Positions 1 to 8,110 of a stretch of DNA of 64,000 nucleotides are shown in pieces; the first letter of the stretch is position 1; every line of letters starts with the position of its first letter. The position numbers were made by a program, and so were the translations under genes. The notes below the pieces were generated by a model. It had not been told where the DNA came from and did not search any database. It saw only the letters and a list, made by a program, of their open reading frames with translations. The stretch lies in contig CAYGTC010000013.1 in NCBI GenBank assembly GCA_964352735.1, positions 1-64,000 on the forward strand. Reading direction: 5' to 3'. This stretch comes from NORP309 sp964352735. Its GTDB lineage: Bacteria > Pseudomonadota > Gammaproteobacteria > Xanthomonadales > Marinicellaceae.

Positions 1-448
1 TGGATGATCAATCACATTTTCTAAAATAATCTTTGGGTTATGCTGAGGTCTCATAAGAATAAGATAAATATAACAATAGGCTTATCCTCGTTTGTTGAAG
101 ACCATATATAATTAACAATTATAATAATCGGGTTATTATCTGTGCATATAGTGATGAGCTGTCTTTATGCTTAATAATACCATGTTAACAATCGCCATAA
201 AACCAGACTTTCTATATCTGAATGATACCAAGGAGTTTCTTAAATGATTTGAAATCAATTATGTTGGTGTTTAATATAAATTCAAATTAGTTGAAAAACT
301 TACAAATAACAGGTTATAGATAGATTATGTTTTTTGCCTTGATTGACAAATTTTTAATTCTTTTTCTCAATCACTCAGAATCAAGCAAAGTTTTCATATA
401 AAATCAAATAATAGAAAAGCTGTACACTAAACAGTCAGGAAAAATGCC
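1..448. other. Gene-poor AT-rich stretch
   Basis: No convincing gene is visible before 449. The stretch holds copy 1 of the dispersed element (334-390) and, at 37-54, a short motif (GTTATGCTGAGGTCTCAT) that recurs at 56035 and, inverted, at 63507. The rest is very AT-rich and shows nothing else I can name. Confidence 0.6.
334..390. repeat. Dispersed intergenic element, copy 1 (core only)
   Basis: About 57 bp that closely match sequences near 7973 and 61679. The shared core begins with a CTTGATTGACA-like stretch, runs through TTTTTAATTC and a pyrimidine tract, and ends with AATCAAGCAAAG. CTTGATT near one end and AATCAAG at the other are inverted, so the core can fold. This copy lacks the extra 5' flank shared by the other two. 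It lies about 60 bp upstream of the oxygenase gene. Confidence 0.8.
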
Positions 449-1009
449 ATGAAAGATAAAATCAGTGATCTTATTAAAATATACAATAATGCCATTCCAA
501 AAGGACTGTGTGATAATTTTATAAAGTTCTATGAAAAGAATAAAAACCTTCAATCTATCAATGGTAAAAAAAGACATGATCACCTGCGTGAAAGTCGATG
601 GACTGAAATAGATTTGATCAAACATTTGCCAAGGGAAGATTTAAAACAATTTTCATTTATCATGTTGGATTTTAAAAAACAATATGAGCAAGATTGCGGG
701 ATTCCAGAATTACCAGCACCAAAAGGTTTTGCTGACATGCGTTTAAAGAAATATGAAACCAATCAAGAAGACAGTTTTGAAGTGCATTATGATAATTTCG
801 GACCAGTTTCTAATCGATATTTGGTGTTTTTGTGGACTTTAAATAATGTAGAGGAAGGTGGTGAAACAGAGTTTGTAGATTTGGATATCAGTTTAAAGCC
901 AGAAGCGGGTAGATTAATCGTTTTTCCACCTTATTGGATGTATAGACATCGCGCTCTTCAAACAATTTCTAATCCCAAATACATCATCAATACTTTTATC
1001 GTTTGGTAA
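449..1009 (+). CDS. 2OG-Fe(II) dioxygenase, prolyl-4-hydroxylase-like
   Basis: This 186-residue protein looks like a cupin-fold 2-oxoglutarate/Fe(II)-dependent oxygenase. The iron triad is visible as H113-x-D115 (in VHYDNF) and distal H167 (in YRHRAL). A basic residue ten positions later, K177, is placed to bind 2-oxoglutarate. GGETEF (137-142) and the PEAGRLIVFPP turn (151-161) are typical of the P4Hc/PiuC-like group. There is no signal peptide, so it should be cytoplasmic. AGGA about 9 bases upstream supports this ATG. The first ~90 residues match no domain I recognise. The substrate, whether protein prolyl, a small molecule or other, cannot be told from the sequence. It stands alone, about 180 bp from the next gene. 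Confidence 0.8.
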   Translation: MKDKISDLIKIYNNAIPKGLCDNFIKFYEKNKNLQSINGKKRHDHLRESRWTEIDLIKHLPREDLKQFSFIMLDFKKQYEQDCGIPELPAPKGFADMRLKKYETNQEDSFEVHYDNFGPVSNRYLVFLWTLNNVEEGGETEFVDLDISLKPEAGRLIVFPPYWMYRHRALQTISNPKYIINTFIVW

Positions 1010-1154
1010 TACATGATTGGCAAGAGTTGAAATAGAGAGCATTAAAAATTATAAAGAATTATATTAACTCTGCAAGGTAATATCAGTTATGCATAAACAT
1101 TTATATGTGAAGACATTGCCAGAGTGCTTGGATAATGAAAATTTAGAATAGGCA

Positions 1155-1163
1155 TGATATAAT
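1155..1163 (+). promoter_or_regulatory. Extended -10 promoter for the 1190 gene
   Basis: TGATATAAT matches the TGnTATAAT extended -10 consensus. It lies 26 bp before the ATG of the small membrane protein. No good -35 box is present, which is usual for extended -10 promoters. Confidence 0.5.
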
Positions 1164-1189
1164 TATTGTTTTAAAAAATCGAGTAATAT

Positions 1190-1609
1190 ATGACATTCGT
1201 TATCATCATCACTTTGATAATAGTTGGTGCTTTGTGTGCATCAGAGTATTTGGAACAAAAAGCCCCACAAGCGCGACCACTCATCGATTATTTGAGAACT
1301 TATAAAGGTTGGATAGGTTTGGTATCAATGGCGTTAGGGTTGTTCAGTCTAATACGTGTGCTTTTTTATATTGGGTCATGGTTAAGGTATGCACCAGTTC
1401 ATGGATTGATCGCAGTTTTCAGTTACTTACTTTTAATTGTCTTGGGCGTAATATTGGCACAAGAAATGATAAAAAGGTTCATGGGATCCAATGATGCGGT
1501 GATGAATGTTAATAAAAAAATCTTGACACAGTTTTCAGCCATGACAGATCGCTTGGGATTGACAGCCATTGTTACAGGTTTGGTTAATTTATTATTGTGG
1601 ATCACCTGA
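1190..1609 (+). CDS. Small multi-pass inner-membrane protein, unknown
   Basis: The 139-residue protein is strongly hydrophobic. Likely membrane segments are at about 2-18, 40-62, 70-92 and 121-138, with a basic loop (KRFMGSNDAVMNVNKK) between the last two. I recognise no family. An extended -10 promoter 26 bp upstream and consistent hydrophobic patterning support it as a real gene. It lies 27 bp before the aldo/keto reductase and may be co-transcribed with it, which gives no functional hint. The first helix could be a signal anchor. Confidence 0.65.
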   Translation: MTFVIIITLIIVGALCASEYLEQKAPQARPLIDYLRTYKGWIGLVSMALGLFSLIRVLFYIGSWLRYAPVHGLIAVFSYLLLIVLGVILAQEMIKRFMGSNDAVMNVNKKILTQFSAMTDRLGLTAIVTGLVNLLLWIT

Positions 1610-1636
1610 TTGTAGTTTTGGTCGACACAGTCTCAT

Positions 1637-2566
1637 ATGAATTATCGACCCTTAGGTAAAACAGGCCTGACATTATCAGAGCTCGGTTTTGGTTGTGCCA
1701 GTTATTGGGGAAAACCTCGCTTTGATGAAAAAAAAGCCATCGAATTGGTTAGGGTTGCTGTTGATAAAGGTGTTACTGTCTTTGATACAGGCCACAGTTA
1801 TTCACAAGGTTATGCAGAACAACGCTTGGCAAAAGCGTTAGATCACATTGCTGGATCGCCAGTTAAAAATAGTCTGTGTATATCGTCAAAAGCAGGTACA
1901 AGAATAGCGAATAACGGCAGCTTATATAATGATTTTTCTGCAAAATGGATCGAGCAAAGCTTGAATCAAAGCCTCAAAGAGTTGAAACTTGAGTGTTTGG
2001 GAATATTTTATTTACATGGTCCTAATATTGAAGATTTTAATGAGGACCTATTAAATTTATTAGTGCGTTTAAAACAACATGGTTTGGTGCAAGCTTTGGG
2101 CATTAATGCCTTTGATGAAGATATTATCCGACATGCGGCAGAAACAGGAGTATTTGATTGTGTTATGTTGGATTATAATATTTTGGCACAAGATAGAGAG
2201 GCTTTGATTGCGCAACTGCATGGCCAAGGGATTGCAATTATCGCCGCCGCTCCATTGGCAGGCTCGCTATATTCACGACGGATATTCAAAATTAAAGGAC
2301 TGAAAGATATGTGGTATCTTGCCAGGGCGTTAAAAAACGCCCCAAAGAAAATTTGGCAAGGTCGTAAATTTCGATTCATCAATGACTTTCATGATTATAC
2401 AGGTGCACAAATAGCTTTGCGTTTTGTACTTAACCATCCTAAAATCACCAGCGCTATTTTTGGTAGCACTAACATCTATCACTTAGAAGAAAACCTAATC
2501 AGTAGTGATTTACATATTCCGGCTCATGTCTTTGAAAAAATAGAATCCATTGGAAAACGATTGTAA
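1637..2566 (+). CDS. Aldo/keto reductase
   Basis: This 309-residue, full-length AKR-family TIM-barrel oxidoreductase would use NAD(P)H to reduce aldehydes or ketones. The N-terminus MNYRPLGKTGLTLSELGFG is the standard AKR entry. The catalytic tetrad is visible as D50 (FDTGHSYSQG), Y55, K85 (SSKAGT) and H127 (YLHGP). The C-terminal part carries the cofactor-binding pattern (FGSTN near 274). It resembles the bacterial AKR groups related to L-fucose dehydrogenase and YdjG/YghZ. The physiological substrate is not predictable here. Its end converges on the E2 gene with a 4 bp gap. Confidence 0.88.
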   Translation: MNYRPLGKTGLTLSELGFGCASYWGKPRFDEKKAIELVRVAVDKGVTVFDTGHSYSQGYAEQRLAKALDHIAGSPVKNSLCISSKAGTRIANNGSLYNDFSAKWIEQSLNQSLKELKLECLGIFYLHGPNIEDFNEDLLNLLVRLKQHGLVQALGINAFDEDIIRHAAETGVFDCVMLDYNILAQDREALIAQLHGQGIAIIAAAPLAGSLYSRRIFKIKGLKDMWYLARALKNAPKKIWQGRKFRFINDFHDYTGAQIALRFVLNHPKITSAIFGSTNIYHLEENLISSDLHIPAHVFEKIESIGKRL

Positions 2567-2570
2567 ACAA

Positions 2571-3779
2571 TCAATGCCAATTTTCTAGCGTTTCAACAAA
2601 AGCACTTAAAAATTCATTGGTCTGATGGGCGTCCAAAACACGATGATCAATGGTTAGTGTTACATAACACATGGGTTTGATTACAATGGCATCATGACCG
2701 TCAACTTCTTGTACTACTGCCCTTTTTTCCATTTTGCCAATGCCCAATATGGCCGACTGGGGTTGATTAATAATGATTGGAGTTGCAATCAAAGAACCGC
2801 TGACTCCATGGTTAGAGATGGTAAAGGTTCCGCCTTGGACATCTGCAGGTTTAAGCTTTTGGTTTCTTGCCCTGTTGGTTATGTCCATTAAAGAATGAGC
2901 AATGGCAAATAAGTCTTTATTTTCACAATTTTTAATGACAGGTACAATTAAACCAGCATCTTGTAAGTTAGTACCGATCCCCATATTAATGTGATTAAAT
3001 ACTTCAATCGTCTTATCGTGTAGTTGTGAATTGATCAGAGGCTGTTTCTTTATTGCGGCAACCGATGCGGCGACAAAATAGCTCGTAAATGTGAGATTAA
3101 CCCCTTGATCAAGAAATGTCTGTTTGTTGAGTTTTCGGTGTTTAATGACTTTTGATAAATCCAGATTAAATACTGAAGTGACATGTGGAGCGGTATGTAA
3201 AAGGCTATCAACCATATGATCAGCTATGCTTCGTCTCATTGAAGTAATGGGTATGTGTTCGCTGGATGATATAGGAGAGTTTGTGCTTTTACTGTTTTTT
3301 AGATAATGGTGAATATCTCTACTGGTGACACGATTTTTTAAACCAGTACCAGGTATCAAGTCAATGTTAAGATTATGTTGCGCAATGAGTCTTCTGACAG
3401 CAGGACTGGTCAGTCGATTATTAATAGAAGGGTATATGGTATCGTGTGCTACTACAGCTGCTTGTACCGTCATATCCTCAATGCTATCAGAACTATCGGG
3501 AACATCTTTTTCATGGTTTTCAGATTGATGAATTACAGCGTCGGTATCAATCACACCGATAGACTGTGTTGCATTGACTTCGTCACCAACGTTGAGTGTA
3601 ATGGTTTTCAATACACCAGAAGCTGGCGCAATGATTTCCATCATCACTTTATCGGTTTCTAATTCTACAATGGGCTCGTTTTTGGTTACAACTTGGCCTT
3701 CAGTAAATAACCACTGGCTGATGACGGCCTTGGTTCCTTCTGTTTGATCTTCGGTTAAAATAATGTCAATAGAGGCCAT
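2571..3779 (-). CDS. bkdB: Dihydrolipoyl acyltransferase (E2) of a branched-chain 2-oxoacid dehydrogenase
   Basis: This 402-residue E2 core enzyme transfers the acyl group from lipoyl-lysine to CoA. Order of domains: one N-terminal lipoyl domain with the lipoylated lysine K44 in ETDKVMM; an acidic and polar linker; a peripheral subunit-binding domain (SPAVRRLIAQH...VTSRDIHHYL, about 125-160); and the catalytic acyltransferase domain with the HxxxD signature at H379-D383 (TIDHRVLDA). The ATG overlaps the stop of the upstream E1 gene by one base (TAATG), which implies translational coupling. The single lipoyl domain and the pairing with a fused E1 fit a branched-chain or broad 2-oxoacid complex rather than classical PDH, but substrate preference is inferred. 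No E3 (lpd) gene is nearby. Confidence 0.85.
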   Translation of the reverse strand: MASIDIILTEDQTEGTKAVISQWLFTEGQVVTKNEPIVELETDKVMMEIIAPASGVLKTITLNVGDEVNATQSIGVIDTDAVIHQSENHEKDVPDSSDSIEDMTVQAAVVAHDTIYPSINNRLTSPAVRRLIAQHNLNIDLIPGTGLKNRVTSRDIHHYLKNSKSTNSPISSSEHIPITSMRRSIADHMVDSLLHTAPHVTSVFNLDLSKVIKHRKLNKQTFLDQGVNLTFTSYFVAASVAAIKKQPLINSQLHDKTIEVFNHINMGIGTNLQDAGLIVPVIKNCENKDLFAIAHSLMDITNRARNQKLKPADVQGGTFTISNHGVSGSLIATPIIINQPQSAILGIGKMEKRAVVQEVDGHDAIVIKPMCYVTLTIDHRVLDAHQTNEFLSAFVETLENWH

Positions 3780-5869
3780 TATGCTTTATCCAGGTTATTG
3801 ATTGCTGTTAATATTTTCTCGGCAGTGGGTACAGCCGCATTCATTAAATTTGGTGCATGAGGATTGCCAATGTCTGGCATGGTTAGCCTTTCAATGGGAG
3901 CATCTAAATCATAGAATGCTTCGTTGGCCAATACTGCGGCAATTTCGGCGCCGAAGCCAGCTGACAAATTGTCCTCATGTACAATCAAACAGCGATTGGT
4001 TTTTTTAACAGATTCCAGTACCATTGATTTGTCCCATGGTCTGATGGTGCGCAGGTCAATTAAATCAATGGCCAAACCAGATTGTTTGACTGCATCATGA
4101 CAACGGCTAACCATGCCGCCCCATGTAACTAGGGTTAAGCGATCACCTGTGGTAATTTTTTTGCCTTTTCCAAATTCAACAATGTATTGATCACCTGGAT
4201 ATTCACGTCGGGCCCAAATATCATCAAGCATACGTCTGTGCTCGAAGAAAATGGTTGGGTTATTGTCTCTTAAAGCATAACGTAACAAGCCAACAGCATC
4301 TTCAGCATTTGAAGGCATGGCTACTTGCCAGCCAATGGCATGAACCCATTTGACTTCAGCAGTTTGAGAGTGCCATGGATCACCACAGGCAAAATAACCA
4401 CCAGCCATCCTAACAACCATAGGTGCGGCAAAGCGATTATTGGTGCGCCAGCGCATTGAGCCAATATCATTGAGTTGTTCTTCCGCTGGATCAGCATATT
4501 TTCTGAATTGAATTTCGGGAACAGGTAACAGTCCTGCAAGCGCCATACCAAGTGATCGACCAATGATGCCTTCCTCAGATAAGCTGGTGTCAAAAACCCT
4601 GTCTGTTCCATATTTATCCTGAAGTCCTAAAGTAACAGCGTGAACACCGCCTTTGGCTCCCACATCTTCTCCAAATAATGCCATTTTTGTGTTGCTTTGC
4701 AGTTCAAAGTCCAGTGTTTTTCTGATTGCGGTCACCATATTAATCCGCCCTGGTTCAGCAATGACCTCATCAGAGCTCACAGGAAATTGCGGTTGAGACA
4801 AATGTATGCCACCTTGTTGTTGTAACATCATCTTGCCATTCTCATCATGTTCACAAAAAGCATGTTTAGTGATGTCACTTGGGTCAGCAAAGGCTTTGTT
4901 TTCAACTCTCATTAAAGCCTGTTTAATCATATTATTCGCTTTTTGTGAGAGATCATCCCACTGTTGTTCAGAAATGATTTCATTACTGGTTAGGTACTTC
5001 TTTAATTTGGGTAGTGGGTCATGTTGCTTTTCAAACTCGATACGTTGCTGTGTCTTATAAGTTTGTGTATCTTGTGCAGAATGTCCATTTAAGCGCGGAA
5101 CAGTCAATCTCAGTAATACAGGTTTCCTTTCGTATCTGACTATTTGATGTGCTTGAGCAATTAAATTAGCAGCCTGTTCAGGATTGGTTCCATCGCCGCT
5201 GAGAATGGTGATGCCTTTGAAACTGGCTAAATTCTTAGAAATATCGCCCCCTGGCGTTTGAAAGTCGGAGGAAACGGAAATGCCATAGCCATTGTCTTCA
5301 ATATAAAATAATTGCGGTAATTGTTGAGTTGTTGCTATGGTAAGGGCGGACCAAAATCCGTTTGTTGCAACAGACCCATCTCCACCCAAAACTAAACCAA
5401 TGGCATCACCCCATTTCTCATTTTTAAGGACTTTATGATGATAAATGGCAGACTGAGCCCAGCCTGAAATTGGCGTATATTGTGCGCCAACTCCTCCAGA
5501 CATTGGGAGGACGCAGGCACTATTGTGCTGTGGATTATTGAATACAACGCCGATGTCTCTGCCATCTGAAAAGCCACCTTGTTTCATCATAGATGCTTCC
5601 AAGGCTTGCTCGGGTTGTAAGCCCATGGCCAGTAATAAGGGTCTTGAACGATAGTAACCTGCAACGGCATCTTTTTGCCCTATCAGGCATTGGCCAAGAA
5701 TAATTTGCGCCATATCATGGCCTCTGGCTGAAAATTGATACAGGACTTTTTTGCTCTTAACAAGTTCGTATTCTTCAAGATCGTCAAGAGCCCGTGAAAC
5801 TAAAAGCTTTTCAGCGATTTCAGCCCAGTTAAAATCGAAAGATTGTTCAATGTTTTCAGCAGTATTCAT
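3779..5869 (-). CDS. Fused E1 alpha/beta 2-oxoacid dehydrogenase (branched-chain type)
   Basis: This 696-residue protein joins both E1 subunits in one chain. The alpha half (about 1-340) has the ThDP-Mg motif GDGSVATNG...EDNGYGIS. The beta half (from about 375, MVTAIRKTLDFEL) has FGEDVGAKGG, the SEEGIIG glutamate region and the C-terminal transketolase-like domain (LIDLRTIRPWD, VHEDN). It decarboxylates a 2-oxoacid and passes the acyl group to lipoyl-E2. Many bacteria keep alpha and beta separate. Fused versions occur in several Bacteroidetes and gammaproteobacteria, usually annotated as 2-oxoisovalerate dehydrogenase. It is the first gene of a two-gene operon with E2. The substrate could also be pyruvate, since sequence alone does not settle it. 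Confidence 0.85.
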   Translation of the reverse strand: MNTAENIEQSFDFNWAEIAEKLLVSRALDDLEEYELVKSKKVLYQFSARGHDMAQIILGQCLIGQKDAVAGYYRSRPLLLAMGLQPEQALEASMMKQGGFSDGRDIGVVFNNPQHNSACVLPMSGGVGAQYTPISGWAQSAIYHHKVLKNEKWGDAIGLVLGGDGSVATNGFWSALTIATTQQLPQLFYIEDNGYGISVSSDFQTPGGDISKNLASFKGITILSGDGTNPEQAANLIAQAHQIVRYERKPVLLRLTVPRLNGHSAQDTQTYKTQQRIEFEKQHDPLPKLKKYLTSNEIISEQQWDDLSQKANNMIKQALMRVENKAFADPSDITKHAFCEHDENGKMMLQQQGGIHLSQPQFPVSSDEVIAEPGRINMVTAIRKTLDFELQSNTKMALFGEDVGAKGGVHAVTLGLQDKYGTDRVFDTSLSEEGIIGRSLGMALAGLLPVPEIQFRKYADPAEEQLNDIGSMRWRTNNRFAAPMVVRMAGGYFACGDPWHSQTAEVKWVHAIGWQVAMPSNAEDAVGLLRYALRDNNPTIFFEHRRMLDDIWARREYPGDQYIVEFGKGKKITTGDRLTLVTWGGMVSRCHDAVKQSGLAIDLIDLRTIRPWDKSMVLESVKKTNRCLIVHEDNLSAGFGAEIAAVLANEAFYDLDAPIERLTMPDIGNPHAPNLMNAAVPTAEKILTAINNLDKA

Positions 5870-6005
5870 AAGCAGCAGATCGTTTAAAACATATAATTAT
5901 GCTCGAAATTAACCGAAAGGTGGTTGCTAATTTAGGCTATAATCGCTATATTAAAGCAATAATTAATCGATAAATGTATATTATCAGCAATAATAGTTAA
6001 AAAAT

Positions 6006-6476
6006 ATGGATAAATACGATATTAAAATACTGCAAGCCCTGCAAAAAAATGGTCGAATTTCTAATAAAGAATTGGCTAATTCGGTTAACTTATCTGCTGC
6101 ACCCTGTTGGAGGAGGATGAGTGCACTGGAAGAAAAGGGGTTTATTAAAAGTTATACTGCACTGATTAACCATGAAAAAGTTGGTTTAAGTATTACCGCG
6201 TTTGCCCATGTAAGTTTGGATGATCATCATGCGCAAACGGTTAAATCTTTTGATAAGGCAATGAGTCAGTGGTCTGAAGTGCAAGAGTGTCATGCCACAT
6301 CAGGAGACTATGATTATTTGTTAAAAATCATTACGGTTGATATGAAATCATATAATAATTTTATGTATGAGAGGTTGATGAAACTGAAAGGTATTCGATC
6401 TGTAAATACCAGTTTTTCAATGATGCAGAAAAAAGTGTCAACAAAGTTACCGTTAACGCATTTGGTCACTGAATAA
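6006..6476 (+). CDS. Lrp/AsnC-family transcriptional regulator
   Basis: The 156-residue protein has an N-terminal winged HTH (DIKILQALQKNGRISNKELA, then NLSAAPCWRRMSALEEKGFI, residues 5-47) and a C-terminal RAM ligand-binding domain (about 65-150, including SGDYDYLLKI). It is transcribed divergently from the E1-E2 operon across a 136 bp gap. In Pseudomonas and others an Lrp-type protein (BkdR) next to the branched-chain dehydrogenase operon controls it in response to amino acids. By analogy this is the likely local regulator, which is inference. A TATAAT at 5938-5943 could be its -10 box, though no -35 match accompanies it. Confidence 0.88.
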   Translation: MDKYDIKILQALQKNGRISNKELANSVNLSAAPCWRRMSALEEKGFIKSYTALINHEKVGLSITAFAHVSLDDHHAQTVKSFDKAMSQWSEVQECHATSGDYDYLLKIITVDMKSYNNFMYERLMKLKGIRSVNTSFSMMQKKVSTKLPLTHLVTE

Positions 6477-6546
6477 CCAAACCATTGGGAAACAATGACT
6501 TGGTTATATTGATCTTAGGGTATACTATAGTCTATATCTTAAGATA

Positions 6547-7269
6547 TTAAAATGCATAAACAAGATTAGCAGAGACCAGTGTATCGGTATTTTTTGTGCC
6601 AAAAGGAGCATCAGTGTTGTGTCTTAATTGGTGAGCCAATTTGACGGAGAATTTTTCATTTATTTTGAATGAGAAACCAGCATCGTTTTGTATGAATGTA
6701 TTATCTTCAGTGGCTTCAAGTATGGTGACATTTTCAAAGCTCATGGTATCTGTAATTTGACGCATGTAGTCTAATTTGCCTGTTAAAGCAACGCCATTGT
6801 CTTCGCTGCGATCTATGTCAATGGCAGCAATACGATAACCCAAGCCTATTTCTGTAATGAGTCGGCTGGTTTCTGTATCATAAAATTTATGTCCCCAACC
6901 AATGCTACTTGTGTTGGTATAGTCAAAGCCAGTAAAATTATCATTTTCATACCTTGAACCAAAAAACAAATAGTCTTTTTCGCTCAGTTTATAACCAGTT
7001 TTTGAATAAACAATGAATCTATCTGCAGTATCTACTCCTTCAGCAGAAGCACGAAGTATATCAAGCCCTGTTTCATTGATCCACTTTTCAGTTTCATGCT
7101 TGATTCTCAATCCGGCAGTTAAACTTTCTGTATCAGTGTTACCAGATGTGGCTGTTAAGCCCAGTTGACCTGAACCAGACCAATTGCTTTCTTCTTGAGC
7201 AAAAGAAGTGCTTAAGTTGGCCATTAATAACCCAGCAATCAGGGTCGAATTTAGTGTCGATTTTTTCAT
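6547..7269 (-). CDS. DUF481 (YdiY-like) outer-membrane beta-barrel protein
   Basis: The 240-residue precursor has a signal peptide (MKKSTLNSTLIAGLLMANLSTSFA, cut before QEE). The mature part opens with WSGSGQLGLTATSGNTDTESL, the hallmark of the DUF481 'salt-induced outer membrane protein' family. Alternating polar and aromatic strands run through to a C-terminal VYAF, an outer-membrane barrel ending recognised by BAM. The biochemical role of the family is unknown. The start is well placed just after a purine-rich site (gagaaaa). The gene is monocistronic. Confidence 0.85.
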   Translation of the reverse strand: MKKSTLNSTLIAGLLMANLSTSFAQEESNWSGSGQLGLTATSGNTDTESLTAGLRIKHETEKWINETGLDILRASAEGVDTADRFIVYSKTGYKLSEKDYLFFGSRYENDNFTGFDYTNTSSIGWGHKFYDTETSRLITEIGLGYRIAAIDIDRSEDNGVALTGKLDYMRQITDTMSFENVTILEATEDNTFIQNDAGFSFKINEKFSVKLAHQLRHNTDAPFGTKNTDTLVSANLVYAF

Positions 7270-7365
7270 AAATTTTTCTCAGTTTAATAACATCGGCAAT
7301 AATAGAGTGAACAATGATAAATTTCAACTTTTGATAGTGTCTATTGTATGCTTGAAAGTGAATTT

Positions 7366-7395
7366 TTGTTACAAACACTGAAATATGTATATAAT
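7366..7395 (+). promoter_or_regulatory. Promoter for the rhodanese gene
   Basis: TTGTTA at 7366-7371 and TATAAT at 7390-7395 are separated by 18 bp on the plus strand, 87 bp upstream of the rhodanese ATG. The transcript leader includes an inverted pair (CTTGATTC 7414-7421, GAATCAAG 7440-7447) that could fold. Confidence 0.45.
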
Positions 7396-7482
7396 AGGAC
7401 GATTAACTGAGTTCTTGATTCTTGCTGATAATTGGTTTGGAATCAAGTGTTTTTATAACAAGGCAAATTAAACTGAAGTATT

Positions 7483-7896
7483 ATGATGATTAAAATCAAG
7501 TCTACAATATTGGTTTTGCTCTGTTTTTTGGCAATAACCATAAAAGCAGAAGTACAAAACATGAGCCCTCAAGAGTTGATCTCGGCTCAAAAAAAAGGGG
7601 CTGTTGTCATTGATATCCGAACACCACAAGAATGGGATAGTACTGGTACCATTCTTGGTGCAGAACGGATTATGTTTTTTGATCAGAACAGAAAGCCTCA
7701 AATTGATGCATTTGTAAAATCATTAGATAAAATAGTGCTCAAAAATGATCAGCCCGTCATTTTAGTGTGTAGATCAGGAAACCGTTCAGGTATTGCAGCA
7801 CGTTTTTTGGAACAAAAAAAAGGTTATACAAAAGTTGCTCATCTTGCCAAAGGTATGAATCAATGGCTGTCAGAGAAAAGAGATGTAGAAAAGTAA
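7483..7896 (+). CDS. Exported single-domain rhodanese
   Basis: This 137-residue precursor starts with a signal peptide (MMIKIKSTILVLLCFLAITIKA) followed by one rhodanese domain (about 27-134). DIRTPQEW is the CH2A-type motif. The active-site loop CRSGNRSG carries catalytic Cys96, which would hold a persulfide. The six-residue loop is typical of sulfurtransferases rather than Cdc25-like phosphatases. It should act in the periplasm. Such single-domain PspE/GlpE-like proteins transfer sulfane sulfur, but the physiological acceptor is unknown. The second Met or a start one codon later is equally possible. Confidence 0.85.
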   Translation: MMIKIKSTILVLLCFLAITIKAEVQNMSPQELISAQKKGAVVIDIRTPQEWDSTGTILGAERIMFFDQNRKPQIDAFVKSLDKIVLKNDQPVILVCRSGNRSGIAARFLEQKKGYTKVAHLAKGMNQWLSEKRDVEK

Positions 7897-7906
7897 GGGT
7901 TAATAA

Positions 7907-7933
7907 CATATACTAAAAATCTTTTAGTATATG
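7907..7933 (+). terminator. Hairpin after the rhodanese gene
   Basis: A perfect 12 bp AT-rich stem (7907-7918 with 7922-7933) and a 3-base loop lie 10 bp after the rhodanese stop codon. There is no T-run after the stem, so termination would be weak. It also directly abuts the left end of dispersed element copy 2. Confidence 0.5.
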
Positions 7934-8044
7934 AGAGACCAATGCTCGATTCGTGAATGAAGATTATAAGTTTTGCGTCTTGATTGACACATTTTTAATT
8001 CTTTTTCTCAATCACCCAGAATCAAGCAAAGATACAAGGTCTCT
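7934..8044. repeat. Dispersed intergenic element, copy 2 (full)
   Basis: The core at 7973-8031 matches copies 1 and 3. A further 5' flank (CTCGATTCGTGAATGAAGAT, 7945-7964) is identical to copy 3 (61629-61648). The unit is bounded by short inverted ends, AGAGACC at 7934-7940 and GGTCTCT at 8038-8044, giving about 111 bp. No ORF is inside. It sits between the convergent ends of the rhodanese gene and the FG-GAP-like gene. It resembles a miniature mobile or REP-type element. Confidence 0.8.
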
Positions 8045-8054
8045 ATGATAAATA

Positions 8055-8089
8055 TATTAATCCGGTGATATCAAACCACCGGATTAATA
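8055..8089 (-). terminator. Terminator-like hairpin for the FG-GAP-like gene
   Basis: A perfect 13 bp stem (8055-8067 with 8077-8089, CCGGTG/CACCGG core) and a 9-base loop lie 21 bp beyond the stop codon of the minus-strand gene ending at 8111. The T-tract following on the minus strand is short (TTTAT). Confidence 0.65.
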
Positions 8090-8110
8090 AGGTCAGGGCA
8101 AATGGTCAAA

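Noticed and set aside
7414..7447. CTTGATTC ... GAATCAAG inverted pair considered as another copy of the dispersed element
   Set aside because: Only the short terminal stems match. The inner sequence shares nothing with the three-copy core, so I treated it as a chance or leader hairpin.
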